NCBI GenBank assembly: GCA_030588275.1
Contig: JAUUYJ010000113.1
Span: 1-7,769, forward strand
Reading direction: 5' to 3'
DNA length: 7,769 nt
Source of the DNA: Candidatus Zixiibacteriota bacterium
GTDB lineage: Bacteria; Zixibacteria; MSB-5A5; GN15; JAAZOE01
In this document: positions 1 through 5,128 of the stretch, piece after piece
Numbering within the stretch: position 1 is the stretch's first letter
Layout of the letters: every line of letters starts with the position of its first letter
Notes under the pieces: model-generated
Told to the model about the DNA's origin: nothing
Databases searched by the model: none
Seen by the model: only the letters and a program-made list of their open reading frames with translations
Translations under genes and position numbers: made by a program

Positions 1-21
1 GACATTTTGAGAATTCCCCAA

Positions 22-465
22 TTATTCGGTAATGCCGGAATCTGGAATCTTAGCCAGCCGACGGCGATGCCGCCCGGACTCGAATTCAGACTCAAGCCAT
101 ACTTTAACAATTTCTTCTATCTCGTTATTATTGACATACTTTGACGGAAGCGTCAGGATGTTGGAGTCGTTATGCTGGCGAGCCAACCGAGCCATTTCCG
201 GGTTGATCGCCATGGTTGCTCTGATCCCTTTGACCTTATTAGTGGTAATTGTTACCCCGTTACCGGTCCAACAGATCGCTATCCCACGCTCCGACTCGCC
301 GCTGGCGACAGCCCGCGCCACCTTCAGAGCAAAGTCGGAATAGTCGCACGATTCTTTCGAGTCGGTCCCAAAATCGGTCACGGTATGCCCGCCACCGATC
401 AAAATCCCTTTTACTTTTTCCTTCAGATCATAGCCAGCATGATCGGAACCAAGAGCAATTTTCAT
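22..465 (-). CDS. rpiB: Ribose-5-phosphate isomerase B (RpiB/LacAB family sugar-phosphate isomerase)
   Basis: Cytosolic enzyme of 147 residues, the usual RpiB length. The family interconverts ribose 5-phosphate and ribulose 5-phosphate in the non-oxidative pentose phosphate pathway; some relatives act on allose or galactose phosphates. Visible family marks are SDHAG near the N-terminus (D8, H9), the catalytic Cys65 within ICWTGNG, N76 followed by KVKGIRA, RQHND (H98) and GRHRRR near the C-terminus (residues 131-136). The ATG at 465 is chosen because it gives the canonical MKIALGSDHAG start and has AAGGAGG five bases upstream. A TTG at 519 would extend the frame into ilvE and adds unconserved residues. 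The gene follows ilvE by 11 bases and is probably co-transcribed and translationally coupled with it. The phosphate-loop motif reads CWTGNG where E. coli RpiB has CGTGVG, so the exact substrate is less certain than the family. Confidence 0.93.
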   Translation of the reverse strand: MKIALGSDHAGYDLKEKVKGILIGGGHTVTDFGTDSKESCDYSDFALKVARAVASGESERGIAICWTGNGVTITTNKVKGIRATMAINPEMARLARQHNDSNILTLPSKYVNNNEIEEIVKVWLESEFESGRHRRRLAKIPDSGITE

Positions 466-470
466 CAGAG

Positions 471-477
471 CCTCCTT
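471..477 (-). promoter_or_regulatory. Shine-Dalgarno of rpiB overlapping the ilvE stop
   Basis: The minus strand reads AAGGAGG, a full match to the anti-Shine-Dalgarno core, five bases before the rpiB ATG. Its first A is the last base of the ilvE TGA stop codon (477-479). This decides the rpiB start and implies that ribosomes finishing ilvE can reinitiate on rpiB. Confidence 0.85.
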
Positions 478-1421
478 CAGACCTTGACGGTCGATGCCGC
501 CGGGACATAGGTCAGCCAACCATTCTCGTCATCGGTCCGCCCTTCAACCAGATCAAAATACTTTTTCTGCAACTGCTTGGTCACCTCGCCGGCTCGACCA
601 GCTCCGATGACAATATCATCTATCATTGAAATCGGTGAAATTTCAGCCGCTGACCCGGAGAAGAAAACTTCATCCGCAACATAGAGCATTTCGCGCGGAA
701 TAGATTGCTCTGATACTTCAAGCCCCATATCCCGTGCCAAACTGATTACGGTATCACGAGTAATGCCGGGCAAAACAGAATTTCCATACGAAGGGGTCAA
801 AAGTCGCCCTTTGTACAGCACAAAGACATTTTCCCCAGACCCTTCAGAAACGTGTCCATTGGTATCAAGGGCGATCCCCTCGACGTACCCACGCGACAAC
901 GCTTCCATCTTTATCTGTTGCGAATTCATATAATTGGCACCCGATTTGGCCATCATCGGCATCGTGTTCGGGGCCGGACGATTCCAGGAGGAAACACAGA
1001 CGGAAACACCTTTATCCATCGCCTCTTCACCCAGATATTTGCCCCATGGCCAGACCGCTATTGTCATTTCGATCGGGCAATCACCGGGAGCAACACCCAA
1101 ACTTTCATATCCCCGGTAAACAACCGGCCTGATATAGCAGGCATCAAGCTTATTTAAAGCGATCAAATTCAAGATCGCCTCGTTTACTTCATCGTGTGAG
1201 AAAGGGATTTCCATCCGATAAATCTTGGCCGAATCAAACAGGCGCATGGTATGCTCAGGCAAACGAAAGCAGGCCGGTCCTTTCGGCGTATTATAACAAC
1301 GGGCTCCCTCGAAAATGGAGGAACCGTAATGAATTACGTGCGACAGGACGTGGATTTTTGCGTCGTCCCAATTTACCAGTTCCCCGTTCATCCAAATCTT
1401 GGCTACTTTATTAAAAGGCAT
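477..1421 (-). CDS. ilvE: Branched-chain amino acid aminotransferase (class IV, IlvE)
   Basis: A cytosolic pyridoxal-phosphate enzyme of 314 residues that moves the amino group between glutamate and the 2-oxo acids of Ile, Leu and Val, as the last step of their synthesis. Fold-type IV hallmarks are present: IWMNGELVNWDDAKIHVLSH at the N-terminus, HYGSSIFEGAR (31-41), the PLP-binding Lys159 in MMAKSGANY, GIALDTNGHVSEGSGEN (182-198, with the cofactor-contacting Glu193), LPGITRDTV (217-225), and ADEVFFSGSAAEISPI near the C-terminus. The alignment with E. coli IlvE is collinear throughout. The ATG at 1421 is preferred because it has GAGGG seven bases upstream and gives a family-like N-terminus. 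A TTG at 1481 would add 20 unconserved residues. It is followed at once by rpiB. Upstream lie a candidate Ile/Leu/Val-rich leader ORF and a possible promoter. D-amino-acid transferase or aminodeoxychorismate lyase, also class IV, fit the motifs less well. Confidence 0.94.
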   Translation of the reverse strand: MPFNKVAKIWMNGELVNWDDAKIHVLSHVIHYGSSIFEGARCYNTPKGPACFRLPEHTMRLFDSAKIYRMEIPFSHDEVNEAILNLIALNKLDACYIRPVVYRGYESLGVAPGDCPIEMTIAVWPWGKYLGEEAMDKGVSVCVSSWNRPAPNTMPMMAKSGANYMNSQQIKMEALSRGYVEGIALDTNGHVSEGSGENVFVLYKGRLLTPSYGNSVLPGITRDTVISLARDMGLEVSEQSIPREMLYVADEVFFSGSAAEISPISMIDDIVIGAGRAGEVTKQLQKKYFDLVEGRTDDENGWLTYVPAASTVKV

Positions 1422-1423
1422 TC

Positions 1424-1519
1424 TTATTCCCTCGTATAAAAATGTTTTACCGTTAACAAAATAACTAAACGAACCGGCCAATTCAAGATGAAAATGCGGT
1501 AATCGAACGAATTCACCAT
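1424..1519 (-). CDS. Candidate leader peptide ORF of ilvE, rich in Ile/Leu/Val
   Basis: A short ORF of 31 codons that runs from an ATG at 1519 to a TAA whose last base is separated from the ilvE ATG by only two bases. Eleven of the 31 residues are Ile, Leu or Val, including the cluster RLVILLTV. Established attenuation leaders of branched-chain amino acid operons in other bacteria have this kind of composition, and stalling in the leader senses charged tRNA supply. Here the ribosome binding site is weak (AAGAG, nine bases upstream) and overlaps the inverted repeat 1524-1535. I see no clear terminator/antiterminator pair. AT-rich DNA favours these residues by chance, and a promoter candidate lies inside the ORF, so if that promoter is the real one the ORF is not transcribed intact. 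Treat it as a hypothesis. Confidence 0.25.
   Translation of the reverse strand: MVNSFDYRIFILNWPVRLVILLTVKHFYTRE
1429..1433 (-). promoter_or_regulatory. Shine-Dalgarno of ilvE
   Basis: The minus strand reads GAGGG seven bases before the ATG at 1421, which supports this start over the upstream TTG at 1481. The site lies inside the last codons of the candidate leader ORF (1424-1519), so translation of that ORF would run across it. Confidence 0.65.
1458..1486 (-). promoter_or_regulatory. Candidate sigma-70-type promoter for ilvE-rpiB
   Basis: On the minus strand TTGAAT (1486-1481) and TATTTT (1463-1458) are separated by exactly 17 bases. Each matches four of six consensus positions. Transcription would start near 1450 and give a leader of about 30 bases. 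This conflicts with a transcribed leader ORF, so at most one of the two readings applies to a given transcript. Weak boxes in AT-rich DNA are common by chance. Confidence 0.25.
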
Positions 1520-1524
1520 ACCGC
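1496..1524 (-). other. Possible hairpin at the start of the leader ORF
   Basis: GCGGTA (1524-1519 on the minus strand) can pair with TACCGC (1501-1496), giving a six-pair stem with a 17-base loop. The first base of the candidate leader ATG lies in the stem, so if transcribed the hairpin could hide that start. No U-tract follows, so it is not an intrinsic terminator. Confidence 0.25.
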
Positions 1525-1535
1525 TAAGCTCTTAG
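1524..1535. repeat. Inverted repeat CTAAG-CT-CTTAG upstream of ilvE
   Basis: A perfect 5+5 base inverted repeat with a two-base centre. A sister copy, ATAAG-CT-CTTAT, occurs upstream of prtA at 4898-4909, also preceded by CG on the plus strand, and its outer pair is changed on both sides so that symmetry is kept. This is the size and form of a site for a dimeric DNA-binding regulator. The chance of a shared 10-mer between two such intergenic regions is not negligible. Confidence 0.35.
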
Positions 1536-1651
1536 ATGTTGAAAATGTTGAGGCCCCTCGCCCGCTCTTGGAGCGCCTGCCCTCTTCCCCATTTTAGCCC
1601 CAACTTTATGTCTGCATATCCTACGCCGAAACAGCCAACTATAAAGTAGGC

Positions 1652-4600
1652 TTACTTAGAACAACCGACCATTGGTGGTGGGCCGGACTTGAAAACAAAA
1701 TTGATCAAATAGACGGCGTCACCAACGTTGGTCTGACAATCGGCGTTGGCATCACCCGCACTCAATGGATCTGGAGCCGGACCGGACTTAAAAACAAAGT
1801 TGATCAAAAACACCGCATCACCAACGTTGGCCGTTCCATCTCCATTAGCATCACCCGGCTCGAAGCCACCCATCTTGAAAGTAACAGGATCGCTCCACGC
1901 ACCATATTCATAGCTATCAAAGCAGTTCATTCGCCAATAGTAATTTTGCCCCTCAATAATAGATACCGCTATCTCCACCGAAGTTTTATCTGTCCCGGCT
2001 TCAACGCCCAGTTCCTCTGCAACCAAATTTATCAATTGTTCGTCTGCAAATAGCTGGAAGTCGTATGTCATTTCCCCGCCATCATAATCAAATGAGTTGT
2101 TCCCCTCCAGGACGAGAGGACCAGAGAATATTCCCAACATACCGGTCGGACTCAATCCGGTTGGCACCCCCGGAGGCTTGTTCAAATGAAAGTCACCGGC
2201 CATCCAATTTGACCACTGCAATCCATTGTGAACCCGAACCCGATAGAAGCATGTCTGCCCGTCTTCAAGAGCTATCCCGGCATATTCCACACTTGTCTCC
2301 GATCCAAACCCTGCCGTATAATCCCACATCTCAGCTACTGACCAATCGTTATCGCTCCCGACCTGAATTTGATAATCAGACTGGTCGGCCGCACCCTCAT
2401 CATAATAACCCCACGAAATATCCGGTGTGTGATCGATCAGGTTGGAACTGCTTCCGGGACCAACCGACAGATCGACCACTTCAGGAAATCCGGTCGGAAC
2501 GGTGATGCTGAAAAAATTCATAATCAGGTCCATAACCTCAGCCTGCCTGGCAAATCGAATCGGGCTGTCGGAGATCCCTTCAAATCCAAACCCAAAAAAG
2601 ATAAGTTTGTATGATCCCGTATAGGAGACCGCTCCCAAATCGGCAGAGTTATAATAATTCAATTCCGCTACTCCACCATTGACTGCATTCATGCGATCGG
2701 CGCGAGATTGGTTTAAGGCCCCCTCATATCCCGCTAGTGCCAATGAATCTCCAAACTCGGCAAACAGATCGGCACCGGGATTAATCGTTAATAAAGGAAT
2801 CTGGTTGCCCGTGACATACTCGGCACGTAAGTAGGAATACAGAAAATTCGGATCGAATCCGGCCAACTGGGCCGCTATCCCCTGCCCGGTCAAAAACAGA
2901 TCCCCCCCCCCATCCAGATAGCTTTTCATGGCGGTGATATCATCTGATGTCAGAGGATCGACCCGGTAATCTCCGGTAAACCAAACGACCGTCTCATACT
3001 CCGCTAAAGTGGGCAAATCGGGCGTACCGTTGATAGATTTGTCCCACCGCGTCGCCGGAATCCGTTTTTCCAACCAGAGATTATTGTAGTACGATTCATA
3101 ACTGTCACCATTATCATCATCAACCAGTAGGAATTCAGGATGCCCGACATTCTGCTCAATCGGCAGGACGACAACATATTGGCCAGCATCCGTTTCTATC
3201 TCCACGAAAAAAGAATCTACTCGAGGGGTATAATCAATCGGAATATCAAAGACCAGGGGTGATCCGTTGTTATCAGACGTTCCACCCGATGGGATTGCTC
3301 CGAGCGAAACAAATCCAGTCGTGATATCCAAAGTTTCATCATCAACCGCGAGTGACATGCTCGCGGAGGTTGCCTCTTTCCAGTCGTTGAAGACGGTACA
3401 ACTGAACTCAATCGATTCCCCCGGCTCCAGAATCCCATCACCATCCCCACCGTTGACGTCAGAGAAAACGTAACTTTGTAGAGTTAAATATGGTCGCGAC
3501 CAATTTACATCGATATCAACCGTCATAACCATATCGGACGCTGGAATATTCCAGACCGCCACTTGAGTTGGAAGAGAATCGTAATCCCTGGAGTCAGGGA
3601 TAGTCTTGTCGCTAAAATGAGGGGCATCACCACCAGCGGGGAAGGCATCCTCCGGATTACCATAACCCGGTTGAGTTTGCATATCATATCGACCATCTGC
3701 CTGCTCCAACATAACTTGTGGGTGCCATTCGTCTGCAACCCCCCACACCGATTCGTCAATGTGCCAGACTAAGAGACCATCACCGGGTATATATTTGTCA
3801 TACAAAATCCTCTGCCTATTTTCGACCATGAAATATTCATCCCCGACAGATCCATCACGCCAGAAACGATAAACGACAGGGTTATTTTCGACTGCTGGAA
3901 TAGCAACATCTGTCATATTTGATGCCACGTTGATCGGGTCCAACCAGCCCAATTTATATTTACTCCAGCAAATAAACTGCGACGGTGTTTGAGCACTGCC
4001 AAGATACAGACCATGTGACATCATCGCCCACTGGCCCAAGCCATCGGTTGAAAAGTCAGGATCATACAGATCAGGAAGCCCCAAAACGTGACCATATTCG
4101 TGACAGATAACTCCTATCGGTGACACTCCACTATAAGCCTCCTCAGGCACCATCAAATAGTTTTGTATCCGAACACCATCGACAAGAAGCTCATGTTCAT
4201 ATAACCCCCAGGCGTGAGACCACATATCACAACTACCACCGCTGGTCTCCCTTCCCCCTCCCGAATGAATAACGAAAAGGCCATCCACATATCCATCGCC
4301 ATTATTATCATATAATGAAAAGTCAATATCCGCATCAGCCGCAAGAATCGCCTCTTCGACAAGCTTTTGCCCATTATTGGGATAATCCCCATGCCCAAGT
4401 GAACCATCACAGAAATTAACATAGTATTTATAACTTTCAGGCGCTCTGTACCACCCGAAAATGTCACCCTGTAATACAAACTGCCCATAAGAATTCTCGA
4501 TATAATACTCTTTCATCGAACCAGTCGGATTGAGATTATCGGAAAACAAAACAGAATCAATATCGTTTGGCACTGCCGCAAATTCCCCTTCAGTATATAA

Positions 4601-4870
4601 CTGGTCAGGATAATCAATCAGCAAAACCACAACACGAAAAGGTTCGTCAGGAGTACTTTTTAGAGCAACGCCTCCCTTGCCAAAGTTGGAAACGATTGAA
4701 TTCACCCCACGAGACCGGGCATCGCGCATCGTTTCGACAAACTGCTCCAGGCGTCCCTCATCCTTGAACTTTTGAAGCACCTCTTTTGTGGGAGGTGCAC
4801 CAAACAGATTTGAGGTTAGAATCATCAAGAAGAGACCAGTAAGAATTATCGGGATTGAATTCATATACAT
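1652..4870 (-). CDS. Secreted M6-family metallopeptidase with FN3-like domains and C-terminal dockerin (prtA, local label)
   Basis: A complete 1072-residue protein. Residues 1-25 form a hydrophobic signal peptide ending at LFGA, so it is exported by Sec. Residues about 75-458 are an M6 (immune inhibitor A-like) peptidase domain: a calcium-loop-like DNNGDGYVDG (188-197), the zinc site HEYGHVLGLPD (257-267; H257, E258, H261, D267), MMSHG as Met-turn (283-287), CWSKYKLGW (301-309), and EYFMVENRQ with LLVWHID. Then come a beta-rich domain with GDGDGILEPGE (about 459-572), a class I glutamine-amidotransferase-like domain (578-790) with GQG where the nucleophile Cys would sit, two FN3-like domains (797-897, 898-1001), and a dockerin of two calcium loops (D1007-D1018, D1040-D1051). 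The start at 4870 has AGGAG five bases upstream; an ATG at 4864 is an alternative. A likely extracellular endopeptidase of unknown substrate. It is a tandem paralog of prtB, and a G10 run lies inside it. Confidence 0.9.
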   Translation of the reverse strand: MYMNSIPIILTGLFLMILTSNLFGAPPTKEVLQKFKDEGRLEQFVETMRDARSRGVNSIVSNFGKGGVALKSTPDEPFRVVVLLIDYPDQLYTEGEFAAVPNDIDSVLFSDNLNPTGSMKEYYIENSYGQFVLQGDIFGWYRAPESYKYYVNFCDGSLGHGDYPNNGQKLVEEAILAADADIDFSLYDNNGDGYVDGLFVIHSGGGRETSGGSCDMWSHAWGLYEHELLVDGVRIQNYLMVPEEAYSGVSPIGVICHEYGHVLGLPDLYDPDFSTDGLGQWAMMSHGLYLGSAQTPSQFICWSKYKLGWLDPINVASNMTDVAIPAVENNPVVYRFWRDGSVGDEYFMVENRQRILYDKYIPGDGLLVWHIDESVWGVADEWHPQVMLEQADGRYDMQTQPGYGNPEDAFPAGGDAPHFSDKTIPDSRDYDSLPTQVAVWNIPASDMVMTVDIDVNWSRPYLTLQSYVFSDVNGGDGDGILEPGESIEFSCTVFNDWKEATSASMSLAVDDETLDITTGFVSLGAIPSGGTSDNNGSPLVFDIPIDYTPRVDSFFVEIETDAGQYVVVLPIEQNVGHPEFLLVDDDNGDSYESYYNNLWLEKRIPATRWDKSINGTPDLPTLAEYETVVWFTGDYRVDPLTSDDITAMKSYLDGGGDLFLTGQGIAAQLAGFDPNFLYSYLRAEYVTGNQIPLLTINPGADLFAEFGDSLALAGYEGALNQSRADRMNAVNGGVAELNYYNSADLGAVSYTGSYKLIFFGFGFEGISDSPIRFARQAEVMDLIMNFFSITVPTGFPEVVDLSVGPGSSSNLIDHTPDISWGYYDEGAADQSDYQIQVGSDNDWSVAEMWDYTAGFGSETSVEYAGIALEDGQTCFYRVRVHNGLQWSNWMAGDFHLNKPPGVPTGLSPTGMLGIFSGPLVLEGNNSFDYDGGEMTYDFQLFADEQLINLVAEELGVEAGTDKTSVEIAVSIIEGQNYYWRMNCFDSYEYGAWSDPVTFKMGGFEPGDANGDGTANVGDAVFLINFVFKSGPAPDPLSAGDANADCQTNVGDAVYLINFVFKSGPPPMVGCSK
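1656..1857 (-). repeat. Dockerin-coding direct repeat, copy in prtA
   Basis: This segment encodes the dockerin and last residues of prtA and aligns without gaps to 5133-5334 in prtB, with 13 differences in 202 bases (about 94%) by my count. The encoded proteins differ at only three positions here. The similarity drops sharply at the upstream edge of the GDANGDG motif. Within the segment the two halves of the dockerin are also repeats of each other, with a period of 99 bases (33 residues). Confidence 0.85.
2902..2911 (-). repeat. G10 homopolymer within prtA coding sequence
   Basis: Ten G in a row on the coding strand encode the Gly-Gly-Gly of LDGGGDLFL (residues 654-656) plus the first base of Asp657. 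The paralog encodes the same tri-glycine with mixed codons (GGA GGT GGG). Loss of one G gives a TGA four codons after the glycines. Gain of one G gives a TAA after about 40 codons. Both products would lack the FN3 and dockerin domains. Confidence 0.9.
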
Positions 4871-4875
4871 TGCGA

Positions 4876-4880
4876 CTCCT
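4876..4880 (-). promoter_or_regulatory. Shine-Dalgarno of prtA
   Basis: AGGAG on the minus strand, five bases before the ATG at 4870 and eleven before the next in-frame ATG at 4864. The spacing favours 4870. Confidence 0.65.
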
Positions 4881-4897
4881 ATTCACAAAGCAGGTCG

Positions 4898-4909
4898 ATA
4901 AGCTCTTAT
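4898..4909. repeat. Inverted repeat ATAAG-CT-CTTAT upstream of prtA
   Basis: A perfect 5+5 inverted repeat sharing the ten-base core TAAGCTCTTA with 1524-1535. It lies 27 bases upstream of the prtA start codon, just downstream of the candidate promoter, where a bound repressor could block transcription or translation. A degenerate relative (TTAAGAGCCTAT) is at 4984-4995, 86 bases away centre to centre. Confidence 0.35.
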
Positions 4910-4922
4910 TTAGTACACAATT

Positions 4923-4950
4923 AATCTACTCTAGTGCCTATTTATATCAA
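4923..4950 (-). promoter_or_regulatory. Candidate promoter for prtA
   Basis: TTGATA (4950-4945 on the minus strand, five of six consensus matches), a 16-base spacer and TAGATT (4928-4923, four of six matches). The predicted start of transcription near 4916 would leave a leader of about 45 bases containing the inverted repeat 4898-4909. Weak evidence in an AT-rich region. Confidence 0.25.
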
Positions 4951-5128
4951 CTGCGATTATTCACGCATCATTCTATTCACAACTTAAGAGCCTATCACTT
5001 ACAGAAAAATACTATTTCTTTAGAATTATTTTATTTGATGCTATGGACAGTCAAATTTCCGATTTGAAAAAAACTGATCAAGACTAACACAAGGGGCAAT
5101 CGCTCTCCCCCATACAAATATCAACATC

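Larger units (their letters stand above)
1422..1651. other. Intergenic region between prtA and ilvE
   Basis: A 230-base stretch between the prtA stop and the ilvE start. In addition to the candidate leader ORF, promoter and inverted repeat listed separately, its prtA-proximal half is G-rich on the minus strand. G runs lie at 1598-1601, 1587-1590, 1580-1582, 1561-1563 and 1554-1557, and a small hairpin CGCTC-CAA-GAGCG (1563-1575) sits in the long gap between them. No classical terminator with an adjacent U-tract is visible after prtA. The distance argues that ilvE is not simply the distal gene of a prtA operon. Confidence 0.5.
4871..5128. other. AT-rich intergenic region between prtB and prtA
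   Basis: A 258-base stretch with no convincing gene. It holds the prtA ribosome binding site, a candidate promoter, and two related inverted-repeat-like elements. A run of seven T on the minus strand (5073-5067) lies about 55 bases after the prtB stop, but no stable hairpin directly precedes it. A GGGG/CCCC pairing with a ten-base loop near 5093-5110 is the only nearby candidate, so an intrinsic terminator is not established. The gap suggests that prtA has its own promoter. Confidence 0.45.

Noticed and set aside
466..519. Upstream TTG start for rpiB at 519
   Set aside because: It would overlap the ilvE C-terminus and add non-family residues, while the ATG at 465 has a perfect AAGGAGG.
1422..1481. 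Upstream TTG start for ilvE at 1481
   Set aside because: It adds 20 residues without family similarity, and the ATG at 1421 has a GAGGG site at good spacing.
1532..1600. 22-codon minus-strand ORF (MGKRAGAPRAGEG...) in the prtA-ilvE gap
   Set aside because: Composition is just that of the G-rich segment, there is no ribosome binding site, and it has few branched-chain residues, so it is not a better leader peptide candidate.
1656..1857. Dockerin repeats as an insertion sequence or CRISPR-like array
   Set aside because: They are in-frame coding repeats with a 99-base period matching the two calcium loops; no terminal inverted repeats, transposase or spacer structure.
5067..5073. T7 run on the minus strand as an intrinsic terminator of prtB
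   Set aside because: No stable hairpin lies directly upstream; the TGATCA palindrome next to it cannot form a loop.
5041..5127. 28-codon ORF on the minus strand starting one base after the prtB stop
   Set aside because: No ribosome binding site beyond the AGGA-like bases at the stop, no recognisable sequence and no conservation evidence; likely chance.
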